A DNA stretch of 64,000 nucleotides from Victivallis sp. Marseille-Q1083 (GTDB lineage Bacteria > Verrucomicrobiota > Lentisphaeria > Victivallales > Victivallaceae): the NCBI RefSeq assembly GCF_903645315.1, contig NZ_CAHJXL010000001.1:2883501-2947500 (forward strand), written 5' to 3'. Within the stretch, counting starts at the first letter, position 1, and each line of letters begins with the position of its first letter. The notes below the pieces were generated by a model that did not search any database, was not told where the DNA came from, and saw only the letters and a program-made list of their open reading frames with translations. Below, piece after piece: positions 42,667-52,050 of the stretch. The translations under genes and the position numbers were made by a program.

Positions 42667-42695
42667 AATATAATTCGCTGGAGGAGATTTCGCAA
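42667..42695 (-). promoter_or_regulatory. Promoter of the FetAB-like operon
   Basis: On the minus strand TTGCGA (42695-42690), 17 bases, then TATATT (42672-42667), 24 bases before the ATG at 42643. Confidence 0.65.
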
Positions 42696-42730
42696 CAGAA
42701 ATGCGGCAGAAAAGCCGTTTCTCCGGCTGG

Positions 42731-42776
42731 TCGAAAATATTTCGAACATTGAAGTATCCGAATTGCGGTGTATAGT
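42731..42776 (+). promoter_or_regulatory. Promoter with inverted repeat before the hybrid kinase gene
   Basis: TTGAAG (42749-42754), 16 bases, then TATAGT (42771-42776). Just upstream stands the inverted repeat TCGAAA-ATA-TTTCGA (42731-42745), a possible regulator site between the two divergent promoters. The kinase ATG is at 42881. Confidence 0.6.
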
Positions 42777-42880
42777 AGCAACGCCCAGCAACATGGAAAA
42801 TCGTATGCCGTCCGGGCGTGCGTGCGGTTGGCAAGGCTCCGCAGATTTGGCGGACAAAAAAAGGCAGATTCATCGCGTCT

Positions 42881-45800
42881 ATGAAAAAAGTTTGGCTCAT
42901 CCTGTTCCTGTCCGTGTTGGTTTGGGGCCGGTCTTCGGCGGCGGCGGAAGGTCCGGCCGCCGGACGAATTCTGTATTTGAATTCCTATGCGGTTTCCAGC
43001 CGTTGGAACGACGATGTTCTGGCCGGCTTCCGGGCGTATTGCCGTACCGGGGCGCAGCCGGTTTACCTCGATACTCTCGATCTGAACGGCATGGACTCGG
43101 AGTCGGCTGGCGGCTGGCTGCGGCAGCGGCTGACCGACGGCGCGTATGATCTGGTGGTCGCCGGCGGCAATCCGGCCGTGGAACTGTTTCTGCGGGAAAC
43201 GGCGACTTTGCCGCGCCGGCTGCCGCTGGTGTTCTGCGGTGAATTCGATCCGGCCTGGCGGGACATCTGTCCGGCGTTGACCGGGATCGACTGCCGCGAT
43301 ACCCGTTTGCCGACTTTGACGTTGGGCCGACGGTTGCTGCCGCGGGCCGCGGCGGCAGTTTGCCTCGGAGATGGCGCGGCCGGCGGGAACGTTCCGCTTC
43401 CGGAACGGGATTTTCAGATTTTGTCGGTGAAGGCGGCGGAAACGCGGCCGGAAGAGATTCGGAAAGAGCTCGGCGGTTTGCCGCCGGGCTCTTTTATCAT
43501 TTGCGACGACAGCTGGAGTGCTTTGCCGGCATCGGACCGGCGGGAAATCGCCGCGCTGGCTCCGGTGCTGGCGACGACGGAAACGGCATTCGACGCCGGT
43601 GCCGTCGGCGGCGTGATGGGTGACGGCGTGATGACGGGACGCCGGCTGGCCGAACTGGCCTGCCGGATTCTGGCCGGTGAAGTGGCCGGGGCGCTGCCGG
43701 TTCGGCCGGCAGCGGTCAAGACGGTTTTCGACTGGAACGGATTGCGGCGGTGGCACCTTGAGGCCGCGTCGCTTCCGCCGGAGGCCGTCCTGCTTCACTG
43801 GCCGTCGCCATTCTGGTATCGTCATGGCGGCTGGCTGCTGCTGGTTGGCTCGATCGGCGGAATTGCTGTGATGCTGCTGGTGTTGCTGTGGTGCGGCCGC
43901 CGGAAAGACAGAAAATATAAGATACTGCTCGATTCGCTGCCGGTCAGAATGGGGGCAGTCGATGCTGCCGGCAGGGTGCGTTTTTTTCAGGCCGGGGATG
44001 CCTATATGCAGTGTCACCCGGCGGAATTGGGCGGCCGGCTGGACTCGTTCGTGCCCGGCGTTCAGAAGCCGTTCCGGAAATGTATCCGGCAGGTATTCCG
44101 CCGCAACCGGAAAGCATTTTGCGAATACGATTTCGAAGGCCGGCGGCGGCGGGCGGTGTTCACGCCGTTGCCGGGAAAAATTTTCGGCGTTCCGACGGTG
44201 CTGTGGGTTTCGGTCGATGTCGATGAACTGCATCGCGCCAGGCGGAAGATGACCGAACTGGCCGAACGGTTCCGGATGACCCTGCGGTCGATCGGCGACG
44301 GCGTGATCGCCACCGATGAGCGGGCCGTCGTCACGATGGCCAACAATGTGGCGGCGCGGATGACTGGCTGCAGGCATGAGGAGCTGATCGGTCGGAAACT
44401 GAGCGAGGTGGTTCAACTGGTCCGTATCCGGGATGGCGGCGCCGTCGCTCCGCCGCTGGAAAGCGCGTTGCAGACCGGCAGAATCGTCGAATTGCCGGAA
44501 CCGGTCGATTTGATTTCGCGGGACGGCACGATGCGCCATACGGCGAGCAGCGCTTCGCCGATCCGCAGCCGCAACGGTGGAATCATCGGTGCGGTGCTGG
44601 TGATCCGCGATGTGACCGAGGAGTATGAAAAAGACGATGAAATGCGGCGGCAGAATGCCGTTTTGAACAAGACCGCGATGAGTGCCGATCTGACTTATTT
44701 CCGGTGCGACGGCGACGGCCGGGTACAGGAGCCGGTCGATGGGAAATGGTGGGGCGTGCGCGACGGCGAACCGGTGCCGGTCGAGGAGTGGGTGTGCGAG
44801 GCGGACCGGCCGGCGTTTCTGGCCGGCTGGCGCCGGCTGCTGGGCGGAGAACTGGATGAACTCGAACTCAACTACCGTTCCCTGTCCGGCGGCCGGTGCC
44901 GTTATTTTGAAATGCGGGTGGAAAGGGGTTGTCCGGCCGCCGGCCGCCGGGCCGGATATTGCGGCACCATTCAGGAGGTGACCGCCAGGCATGAAACCGA
45001 GTCGAATTATTATGATACCTCGGTGTTGCTGCAGAACATCATGGATAACTTGCCCTGTTATATTTTCGTCAAGGATGTCGATGACGATTTGCGCTATGTG
45101 ATGTGCAACCGGGATTTTGCCCGGATGACCGGCTGCCGCGATACGGATATCGTCGGTAAGACCGATGCCGACTTTTTCCGGCGCATGGAGGATGCCGAAC
45201 GGTTCCGCAACGATGACCGGCAGGTGGTGAAGGGCGGGCGGAAGATTCGTTACAAAGAGTCTTTCCTGCGCGGCGACGGGACGGTTGCCTGTGCGCAGAT
45301 GTACAAGAACGTCATTGTCGGCGCCAACGGCCACCGGCTGTTGATCGGCATGGGCATCGATATCACCCGGCAGGAGTCGACGGAGCAGGAGCTGAGGAAC
45401 AGCAACGCCCTGTTGCAGGGGTTGATGGATCATTTGCCGGCGGCGGCGGTAGCCAAGGAGGCCGGAAACGGTTTCCGTTATGTGCTCTGGAACAAGATGG
45501 CCGAGCGGTGGTCCGGCATCCCGTCGGCGGAAGCGCTCGGTAAAAATAATTTCGAGCTCGACTGGCTGAAGCAGCGGGCGGTGGCGCTGGAAGAGGAAGA
45601 TCAACTGGTTTGTGCCGGCGACGGCCGGAACAAAGTGGAAGCGGTGCGGTTTCCGGACGGGGAAACCCGCGTGCTGCATACGTTCAAGACGTTGATCAAG
45701 CGGGAGCAAAACACGCCTTTGCTGTTGACGCTGAGCATCGATGTGACCGAAGAGAAACGGCTGGAACAGGAACGGCAGCGGCTGAACGACGTCTTGAAAA

Positions 45801-47845
45801 TTTACGCCGACCAGGAGCGGACGGTCAATGCCTGCCTGGAGAACATCATTTTGAATCCGGATTCCGAGTCGGCCGTTTTTGAGGTGTTGCGGCTGGTCGG
45901 CGAACAGACCGGCGCCGATCGTTGTTATATCTTTGAAAACGATTACAGGCAGCGGAAGTGCCGCAATACTTACGAATGGACGGCGGCGAGCGTCCCGGCG
46001 CTCAAGGAGCATTTGCAGAATCTGGCCCTGGAATTTTCGCCGGAATGGGACCGGGCGCTCCGGAATCGCCAGTTGATCTGTTCCTCCGACCCGGCGGCCG
46101 CTGAATCGCCGGCGGTTTTGCCGGAAGTGGCCGACAGGTTGCACCGCCGGGACGTCAAGGCGCTGATGGTCGCCGGAATCTGGGCGGAAGGGGTGCTGTG
46201 GGGCTTTATCGGGCTGGATTACGTCGGCCGTCCGCACGTATTTTCCGAAACCGAGTGGAATATCGTGCCGGCGGCGGCCCATCTCATCGAAATAGCCCTG
46301 GCGCGGCGGCGCAGCCAGTTCGAACTGGAACGGAAGGAATATGAGAAGCGCTTGATTCTGGATACCATCCAGATTCCGATTCTGCTCTTTGATGCGCAGA
46401 TGAAGCTGGTGTGGGTGAATGCGATGGCCGGTCGGCTCTGCGGCCGCCGGCCGGAGGCGATCTACCGGGAACCGTGTCATTGCAGTTTCTGCCGCGGCAG
46501 TGTGCCGCTGGAACGGTGCCCGGTCCATCTGGCGCTGCGGGAAGGCCGGCCGCATACCGCCGCCGTCCGGGTCTGCGAGCGCGATTTCTTCGTTTCCGCC
46601 TATCCGATCTGGCAGGACGGGGTGTTGGTCAACGTCCTGGAAAGTTGTATCGACATGACCGAATTCAACGAGAGTCAGCGCCGGCTGGAAGAGGCGCTTG
46701 AGGCCGCCCGCGCCGCCGACCGGGCGAAGAGTTATTTCCTGGCGACGATGAGCCATGAATTGCGGACGCCGCTGAATGCGGTGATCGGCTTCAGCGAGCT
46801 GATGCAGGCCCGGCACCAGACGGAAGCGGAACGCCGGGAAAATTTGAGCGCGATCAATTTTGCCGGCAATACGCTGCTGACGCTGCTCAACGACGTCCTG
46901 GATTTGTCCAAGCTGGAAGCCGGGCAGATGGATATCGTCAAGGCGCCGATGGACTTGCGGGAACTGATCACCGAAACGGTCCGGACGTTTCAGGCCGGCT
47001 GCCGGAAGCGGGACAACGTCATCGCAACCGACATTCCGGAGCGGCTGCCGCTGTTGTCGCTCGACCAGATGCGGTTGCGCCAGGTGTTGTTCAATCTGCT
47101 CGGCAACGCGGTCAAATTCACCGAACACGGCACGATCCGGATTCAGGTGGCGTTCGATATGGACGCCGCCGCGGCGGCCGGTACTTTGAAAATAGCCGTC
47201 AGCGATACCGGCATCGGCATTGCGCCGGAAGCGCAGCGGACGATTTTCGAGCCGTTCCGGCAGGAGAGCAACCGGATCCGGGGCAACCAGGTCTACCAGG
47301 GGACCGGGTTGGGGCTTTCGATTTCCCGACGGATGGTGGCCCGGATGGGAGGACGCATTGAATTGGAGAGCGAACTGGGGCGCGGCAGTACCTTTACGGT
47401 GATTTTGCAGGACGTGGAGCCGGCGCAACCGCCGGCGGCTACGCCGGTTGCCAACGGGAAAATTCCGGAGAAACTCGCCTGGCACGGCCGGGTGATGCTG
47501 GTTGACGATGTGCCGATGAACCTGCGGGTACTGGAGGCGATGCTGACGCAGTTGGAGGTGCCGTTCATTTCCTGCGTTTCCGGCGAGGAGGTGCTGCGGC
47601 AGTTCGCTGTCGAGGCGCCGTCGGCGGTGCTGACCGATTTGTGGATGCCGGGGATGAGCGGCGAGGAGTTGGCGGCGCGGTTGAAAGCGAATCCGGACTG
47701 GGCGAAAGTGCCGGTGGTGGCGGTGACGGCGGACACCCAGTTGAATTACAGGGCCGGGGTGTTCGACGGTGTGTTGTTCAAACCGCTGACGCTGGAAAAA
47801 TTGGGGAATTTGTTGCATTCCCTGGCATCCGGCGGCGAAAAATGA
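42881..47845 (+). CDS. Large hybrid sensor histidine kinase (periplasmic sensor, PAS x5-6, GAF, HisKA, HATPase, REC)
   Basis: A 1654-residue membrane sensor. Signal peptide 1-22; a periplasmic domain to about 310 with RILYLNSYAVSSRWNDDVLAG, like ABC-type sugar-binding sensors; one membrane segment at about 316-338. Inside follow PAS-like domains near 347-450, 457-590, 713-830 and 843-960, a less clear one near 600-700, a GAF domain at about 978-1135 and a last PAS near 1157-1260 with four cysteines in CHCSFCRGSVPLERC. HisKA has His1292 in SHELRTPLNAV, then HATPase boxes NAVKFTE, DTGIGIAPE and GTGLGLSISRRM. The C-terminal receiver has phosphoacceptor Asp1586 in LTDLWMPGM. No DNA-binding output is attached, so a separate regulator must exist. 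The ribosome site is weak. Confidence 0.9.
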   Translation: MKKVWLILFLSVLVWGRSSAAAEGPAAGRILYLNSYAVSSRWNDDVLAGFRAYCRTGAQPVYLDTLDLNGMDSESAGGWLRQRLTDGAYDLVVAGGNPAVELFLRETATLPRRLPLVFCGEFDPAWRDICPALTGIDCRDTRLPTLTLGRRLLPRAAAAVCLGDGAAGGNVPLPERDFQILSVKAAETRPEEIRKELGGLPPGSFIICDDSWSALPASDRREIAALAPVLATTETAFDAGAVGGVMGDGVMTGRRLAELACRILAGEVAGALPVRPAAVKTVFDWNGLRRWHLEAASLPPEAVLLHWPSPFWYRHGGWLLLVGSIGGIAVMLLVLLWCGRRKDRKYKILLDSLPVRMGAVDAAGRVRFFQAGDAYMQCHPAELGGRLDSFVPGVQKPFRKCIRQVFRRNRKAFCEYDFEGRRRRAVFTPLPGKIFGVPTVLWVSVDVDELHRARRKMTELAERFRMTLRSIGDGVIATDERAVVTMANNVAARMTGCRHEELIGRKLSEVVQLVRIRDGGAVAPPLESALQTGRIVELPEPVDLISRDGTMRHTASSASPIRSRNGGIIGAVLVIRDVTEEYEKDDEMRRQNAVLNKTAMSADLTYFRCDGDGRVQEPVDGKWWGVRDGEPVPVEEWVCEADRPAFLAGWRRLLGGELDELELNYRSLSGGRCRYFEMRVERGCPAAGRRAGYCGTIQEVTARHETESNYYDTSVLLQNIMDNLPCYIFVKDVDDDLRYVMCNRDFARMTGCRDTDIVGKTDADFFRRMEDAERFRNDDRQVVKGGRKIRYKESFLRGDGTVACAQMYKNVIVGANGHRLLIGMGIDITRQESTEQELRNSNALLQGLMDHLPAAAVAKEAGNGFRYVLWNKMAERWSGIPSAEALGKNNFELDWLKQRAVALEEEDQLVCAGDGRNKVEAVRFPDGETRVLHTFKTLIKREQNTPLLLTLSIDVTEEKRLEQERQRLNDVLKIYADQERTVNACLENIILNPDSESAVFEVLRLVGEQTGADRCYIFENDYRQRKCRNTYEWTAASVPALKEHLQNLALEFSPEWDRALRNRQLICSSDPAAAESPAVLPEVADRLHRRDVKALMVAGIWAEGVLWGFIGLDYVGRPHVFSETEWNIVPAAAHLIEIALARRRSQFELERKEYEKRLILDTIQIPILLFDAQMKLVWVNAMAGRLCGRRPEAIYREPCHCSFCRGSVPLERCPVHLALREGRPHTAAVRVCERDFFVSAYPIWQDGVLVNVLESCIDMTEFNESQRRLEEALEAARAADRAKSYFLATMSHELRTPLNAVIGFSELMQARHQTEAERRENLSAINFAGNTLLTLLNDVLDLSKLEAGQMDIVKAPMDLRELITETVRTFQAGCRKRDNVIATDIPERLPLLSLDQMRLRQVLFNLLGNAVKFTEHGTIRIQVAFDMDAAAAAGTLKIAVSDTGIGIAPEAQRTIFEPFRQESNRIRGNQVYQGTGLGLSISRRMVARMGGRIELESELGRGSTFTVILQDVEPAQPPAATPVANGKIPEKLAWHGRVMLVDDVPMNLRVLEAMLTQLEVPFISCVSGEEVLRQFAVEAPSAVLTDLWMPGMSGEELAARLKANPDWAKVPVVAVTADTQLNYRAGVFDGVLFKPLTLEKLGNLLHSLASGGEK

Positions 47846-47992
47846 TGAATGGTTCCTTGATCCGATTTTATCGATTCCGCGGCAAATGCCGCTTGTAAAT
47901 CATCCATATTCGATATATATTTAATGAATTTAATTCGGAAATTTGAAATAATGTCCGTAAACGGGATTCTAACCTAAATGGAGGCAAAATTC

Positions 47993-49822
47993 ATGGTTAA
48001 GTACCTGAACGAAATCCCCACGAAGAATGAAAAACTCATCAAGTGGGTTGAGAACTGGGCTGAAATCTGCAAGCCCACCGGGGTCTATTGGTGCGATGGC
48101 TCCAAAGCCGAATACGACCGGCTGTGCGACGAACTGGTCGCTAGCGGCCTGGCGACCCGCCTGAACAGCAAGAAGCGTCCGAACAGCCTGCTGTTCCGCT
48201 CCGATCCGTCCGACGTCGCCCGGGTGGAAAACCGTACTTATATCGCTTCCGAAAAGCAGGAGGATGCCGGTCCGACCAACAATTGGATCGATCCGAAAGA
48301 ACTGAAAAAGACGATGCTGGATCTGTACAGCGGCTGCATGGCCGGCCGGATTATGTACGTCATCCCGTTCTCGATGGGACCGATCGGTTCGAACATCGCC
48401 AAGATCGGCGTGGAAATCACCGATTCCGCTTACGTCGTCATCAATATGGAAATCATGACCCGCGTCGGCAGCAAAGTGCTCGACGTGCTCGGCGACAAGG
48501 GTGAATTCGTGCCGTGCGTTCATTCCGTCGGCAAACCGCTGGCCGAAGGCGAATGCGACAACGGCATCTGGCCGTGCGCGCCGCTCGACAAGAAATATAT
48601 CGCTCACTTCCCGGAAACCCGCGAAATCTGGTCGTTCGGTTCCGGTTACGGCGGCAACGCATTGCTCGGCAAGAAATGCCTGGCGTTGCGCATCGCTTCG
48701 GTCCAGGCCCGCGACGAAGGCTGGCTGGCCGAGCACATGCTGATCCTGAAGCTGACCAATCCGAAGGGCGAAGTCAAATACGTCACCGGCGCGTTCCCGT
48801 CCGCTTGCGGCAAGACCAACCTGGCGATGCTGATCCCGACCATTCCGGGCTGGAAAGTCGAAACCATCGGCGACGATATCGCCTGGATGAAGTTCGGCAA
48901 GGACGGCCGTTTGTATGCGATCAATCCGGAAGCCGGTTTCTTCGGCGTGGCGCCCGGCACCAGCCGCGACTCCAATCCGAACGCGATGGATTCCTGCAGC
49001 AAGGATACCATTTTCACCAACGTGGCGTTGACCGAAGACGGCGACGTCTGGTGGGAAGGCATCGGCTACGATGCGCCGGGAACCCTGATCGACTGGAAAG
49101 GCAACAAGTGGAACAAGGAAACCGCGACGGAAAAGGCGGCGCATCCGAATGCCCGTTTCACCGCTCGCGCCTGCAACTGCCCGGTGATCGCTTCCGAATG
49201 GGAAGATCCGGCCGGCGTGCCGATCTCCGCGTTCCTGTTCGGCGGTCGCCGTCCGAACACGGTGCCGTTGGTCCATCAGTCCACCTCCTGGGAACATGGT
49301 GTGTTCCTCGGTTCGATCGTCGGCTCCGAAGTGACCGCTGCGGCGCTTGACCTCAAGGCCGGCACGGTCCGCCGCGACCCGTTCGCCATGCTGCCGTTCT
49401 GCGGTTACCATATGGGCGAATATTTCCAGCACTGGCTGGATATCGGCAAGAAAACCCCGGCGGACAAACTGCCGAAGATTTTCTATGTCAACTGGTTCCG
49501 CAAAACTGCCGATGGCAAGTGGCTGTGGCCGGGATTCGGCGAAAACAGCCGCGTGCTGGAGTGGATTTTCAACCGTTGCGACAATGCGGTCGAGGCGGTG
49601 GAAACCCCGATCGGCCTGATGCCGAAGTCCAGCGACATCAACCGCGCCGGAATCGAAAATGAAGTGACCGCCGCCGATATGGAAGAACTGTTGTCGATCG
49701 ATATCGAAGGCTGGAAGAAGGAAGTGGAGATGATCAAGACGCATTACGCCCGTTTCGGCAATAAATTGCCGAAGGCGCTCGAAGAGCAGCTTGCGGCGTT
49801 GGAAGCGCGCTTGAACAAGTAA
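47993..49822 (+). CDS. pckG: Phosphoenolpyruvate carboxykinase (GTP)
   Basis: A 609-residue cytoplasmic enzyme interconverting oxaloacetate and phosphoenolpyruvate with GTP/GDP. ATG 47993 is 9 bases after GGAGG; the ATG at 47978 lies in front of that site. Family features are [31 protein letters not shown], the active-site Cys272 in the P-loop [13 protein letters not shown], the metal site DDIAWMKF and the guanine-binding region ending with [13 protein letters not shown]. In anaerobes it often runs toward oxaloacetate, fixing CO2 on the way to succinate; direction here is inferred. Codon use is very regular (strong C-ending bias), as for a highly expressed gene. It has its own terminator. Confidence 0.96.
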   Translation: MVKYLNEIPTKNEKLIKWVENWAEICKPTGVYWCDGSKAEYDRLCDELVASGLATRLNSKKRPNSLLFRSDPSDVARVENRTYIASEKQEDAGPTNNWIDPKELKKTMLDLYSGCMAGRIMYVIPFSMGPIGSNIAKIGVEITDSAYVVINMEIMTRVGSKVLDVLGDKGEFVPCVHSVGKPLAEGECDNGIWPCAPLDKKYIAHFPETREIWSFGSGYGGNALLGKKCLALRIASVQARDEGWLAEHMLILKLTNPKGEVKYVTGAFPSACGKTNLAMLIPTIPGWKVETIGDDIAWMKFGKDGRLYAINPEAGFFGVAPGTSRDSNPNAMDSCSKDTIFTNVALTEDGDVWWEGIGYDAPGTLIDWKGNKWNKETATEKAAHPNARFTARACNCPVIASEWEDPAGVPISAFLFGGRRPNTVPLVHQSTSWEHGVFLGSIVGSEVTAAALDLKAGTVRRDPFAMLPFCGYHMGEYFQHWLDIGKKTPADKLPKIFYVNWFRKTADGKWLWPGFGENSRVLEWIFNRCDNAVEAVETPIGLMPKSSDINRAGIENEVTAADMEELLSIDIEGWKKEVEMIKTHYARFGNKLPKALEEQLAALEARLNK

Positions 49823-49846
49823 TTCCGATTCCGTATTTTTGATTCG

Positions 49847-49889
49847 AACCGCCGAAGCGAAAGTCAATTCCGCTTCGGCGGTTTTCTTT
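49847..49889 (+). terminator. Rho-independent terminator after pckG
   Basis: AACCGCCGAAGCG (49847-49859) pairs perfectly with CGCTTCGGCGGTT (49871-49883), followed by TTCTTTG. It lies between the pckG stop and the apbE start. Confidence 0.88.
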
Positions 49890-49904
49890 GTTAAGGATGT
49901 TGAA

Positions 49905-50951
49905 ATGAGGGTGAAAAAAAACGGAACGACAGTGAACCGTTGGCAGGGGTGGATTTTTTTCTGTATTGGTCTGATCGGGCTGGCGGTCGGTTGCTGGTAT
50001 CGTCATGCCGGACTTCGGAAGGACGCGTCGCCGGAAGTGGCGGAGAGTTTTGGCGTGATGGGGACGGTGGCGTCGCTGGAGTTGGCCGGCAATGCGGAGA
50101 CGGCCGGGGCGGCGCAGCAGCGGATTCACCGGATTTTCGAAGATGTGGAGGCGCGTTGGAGCCTGTTCCGGCCGGAGAGTGAATTGAGTCGCCTGAACGC
50201 TTCGGCGGCGGAACAGCCTTTTGCCTGTTCGGAGGAATTGTGGCGGGTGCTGCGGCTGGCGCGTGAGGCGTGGCAGGCGTCGGATGGGGCGTTCGACATT
50301 TCGGCCAAGCCGTTGATGGATCTGTGGGGATTTTACCGCAAACGCGGCACCATGCCGACCGAAAAGGAAATCGCCGCGGTGCTGCCGCGGGTCGGATTGG
50401 ATAAAATTCAGTTCGACGATGAGCAGCATTCGGTGAAATTCACGGTGCCGGGGATGGCTTTGGACCTGGGCGGTATTGCCAAAGGGGTGGCGGTCGATTG
50501 GGCGAAAGAGGCTGCCGTGGCGTGCGGCGTCAAGGCCGGAGTGATCAATCTGGGCGGCAATCTGGCGTTGCTGCCGGAGCCGTTGCCGAACCGGGAGTCC
50601 TACCGGATCGGCGTGCGTCATCCGCTGCGGGCGGAACAGTGTTTGGAAGTGCTGGAATTGCAGAACTGCGCGACGGCGACCAGCGGCGGTTATGAACGCT
50701 TCGTCGAGCTGGAAGGCAGACGTTATGCGCATATCATGGACCCGCGCACCGGCCGGCCGGCGGAACAGATGCTGGCGGTGACGGTCATTGCGCCGTCAGC
50801 CGGCCAGGCGGATTGGATGTCGACGGCGGTTTTTGTCGGCGGCGAAGCCATCGGCCGGCGTTTGGCGGAGCGTTATCCGGATACCCGGATGTTGTTATGC
50901 TTCGAAGACGGCAACGGCGGGGTGCGCGTCGTGCGCCTGCCGGTTGAGTAA
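49905..50951 (+). CDS. apbE: FAD:protein FMN transferase (ApbE), lipoprotein
   Basis: A 348-residue flavin transferase that attaches FMN to threonine of Rnf/Nqr subunits and other periplasmic flavoproteins. ATG 49905 is 8 bases after AAGGA. The N-terminus is an anchor with lipobox LAVGC (Cys30). Domain features are GTVASLEL, FRPESELSRLNA, ALDLGGIAKGVAVD, GVINLGGNLAL, HIMDPRTGRPAE and TVIAPSAGQADWMSTAVFV with the acidic metal site Asp-x-x-Ser-Thr. The last 21 codons and the stop are copied once more downstream by a tandem duplication. No flavin-acceptor gene is in the window. Confidence 0.94.
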   Translation: MRVKKNGTTVNRWQGWIFFCIGLIGLAVGCWYRHAGLRKDASPEVAESFGVMGTVASLELAGNAETAGAAQQRIHRIFEDVEARWSLFRPESELSRLNASAAEQPFACSEELWRVLRLAREAWQASDGAFDISAKPLMDLWGFYRKRGTMPTEKEIAAVLPRVGLDKIQFDDEQHSVKFTVPGMALDLGGIAKGVAVDWAKEAAVACGVKAGVINLGGNLALLPEPLPNRESYRIGVRHPLRAEQCLEVLELQNCATATSGGYERFVELEGRRYAHIMDPRTGRPAEQMLAVTVIAPSAGQADWMSTAVFVGGEAIGRRLAERYPDTRMLLCFEDGNGGVRVVRLPVE

Positions 50952-51219
50952 ACGTCTCATTGTCGGGATTGCAGTCTGCCGCCGCTGGGTTCCGGCCCGG
51001 CTTTATTCGACGTTCTGCACCTGTTCGCGGATTTTTTCCAGTTCGGCCTTGAAGATGTTGTTATGCTTCGAAGACGGCAACGGCGGGGTGCGCGTCGTGC
51101 GCCTGCCGGTTGAGTAAACGTCTCATTGTCGGGATTGCAGTCTGCCGCCGCTGGATTCCGGCCCGGCTTTATTCGACGTTCTGCACCTGTTCGCGGATTT
51201 TTTCCAGTTCGGCCTTGAA
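50888..51219. repeat. Tandem 166-bp direct duplication spanning the apbE/yicC ends
   Basis: Bases 50888-51053 and 51054-51219 are the same 166-base unit head to tail, differing only at 50989 (G) versus 51155 (A). The unit holds the last 21 codons and stop of apbE, the short gap between the genes and the last 17 codons plus stop of the convergent yicC. As a result the functional yicC end is in copy 2 and the functional apbE end is in copy 1; the other two pieces are orphan fragments. A one-base G at both joins is the only junction homology. Confidence 0.95.
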
Positions 51220-52050
51220 GCGGACGATCTGGGACGTGATGGCGCTGCCGCCGGCCTTGTTGCCCAGCGTGGTGATTTCCCGGAACATCTCCTGGAGCAG
51301 AAAGTCCAGGCTGCGGCCGGTCGGCTCGGCGGCGGCCAGAAAACTTTCGAACTGCTGAAAATGACTGTTCAGCCGGGTCAGCTCTTCGGTCACGTCCGCT
51401 TTGTCGGCATAAAACAACACCTCTTTGAGCAAACGCTCGTCGTTGAGGTCGACCGGCAGATTTTCCGCCGTCAGTTTGTCCAGCAGCCGCTGCTTCTGCA
51501 ATTGCGGAATTTCCCGGGTGTAAGGGGTGATTTCGGCCAGTAGCGTTTTCAACAGGTTCAAACGGTTCCGCAGATCTTCGTAGAGGGAGCGCCCTTCCTG
51601 TTCCCGCATGTGCAGCAACCGGTCCAGCGCCTTCGCCGTCGCCTGGCGGACCGCGTCGAGCAGTGCCGGATTGTCGGCATCCGGCGGCGCGTTGTCGACG
51701 ACGCCGGGGAGGGCAAGCAGTTCGCCGGCGGTCGGCAGCGCCGGCAACGAATAACGCCGCTGCATGGTCTGCGCGGCGGCGACCAGGGCGTCCGCCAGCG
51801 GCCAGTTGATTCTGGCCTGGGTCAGTTCGCTGCCGGCCTGGGCGGTAATGGTCAGGCGGACGGTAACGCTGCCGCGGCTCAGGCGGGCGGCGAGCTGCTG
51901 GCGGATGGCCGGTTCCAGCATCGCCAGTTCGCGCGGCAGGTTCAGGCGGATTTCAAGCTGTTTGCGGTTGACGGTGCTGATTTCCACGGCGAAGGCGGCG
52001 CCGTTGAATTGAACTTCGCCTTTGCCGAAGCCGGTCATGCTGCGGATCAT
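51169..52050 (-). CDS. yicC: YicC-family endoribonuclease
   Basis: A 293-residue cytoplasmic protein. MIRSMTGFGKGEVQFNGAAFAVEISTVNRKQLEI is the conserved YicC N-terminus; the C-terminal DUF1732 part has EQEGRSLYEDLRNR, ADKADVTEELTRLNSHFQQF and GRSLDFLLQEMFREITTLGNKA. Family members are ribonucleases or RNA-turnover adaptors that affect stationary-phase growth. The ATG overlaps the stop of the upstream lipoprotein gene in an ATGA-like arrangement, so the two are coupled. The 3' end lies in the second copy of a 166-base duplication, leaving an orphan copy of its last 17 codons nearby. Confidence 0.94.
   Translation of the reverse strand: MIRSMTGFGKGEVQFNGAAFAVEISTVNRKQLEIRLNLPRELAMLEPAIRQQLAARLSRGSVTVRLTITAQAGSELTQARINWPLADALVAAAQTMQRRYSLPALPTAGELLALPGVVDNAPPDADNPALLDAVRQATAKALDRLLHMREQEGRSLYEDLRNRLNLLKTLLAEITPYTREIPQLQKQRLLDKLTAENLPVDLNDERLLKEVLFYADKADVTEELTRLNSHFQQFESFLAAAEPTGRSLDFLLQEMFREITTLGNKAGGSAITSQIVRFKAELEKIREQVQNVE

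Noticed and set aside
42644-47818. A 5-kb open frame on the minus strand that continues upstream of the FetA-like ATPase
   Set aside because: It is fully antisense to the hybrid kinase, is rich in R, P, H and Q with no domain, and the real ATPase start at 42643 has a strong ribosome site.
47846-47992. Short stem GCGGC-AAAT-GCCGC after the hybrid kinase gene as a terminator
   Set aside because: Five-base stem with no T run; too weak to call.
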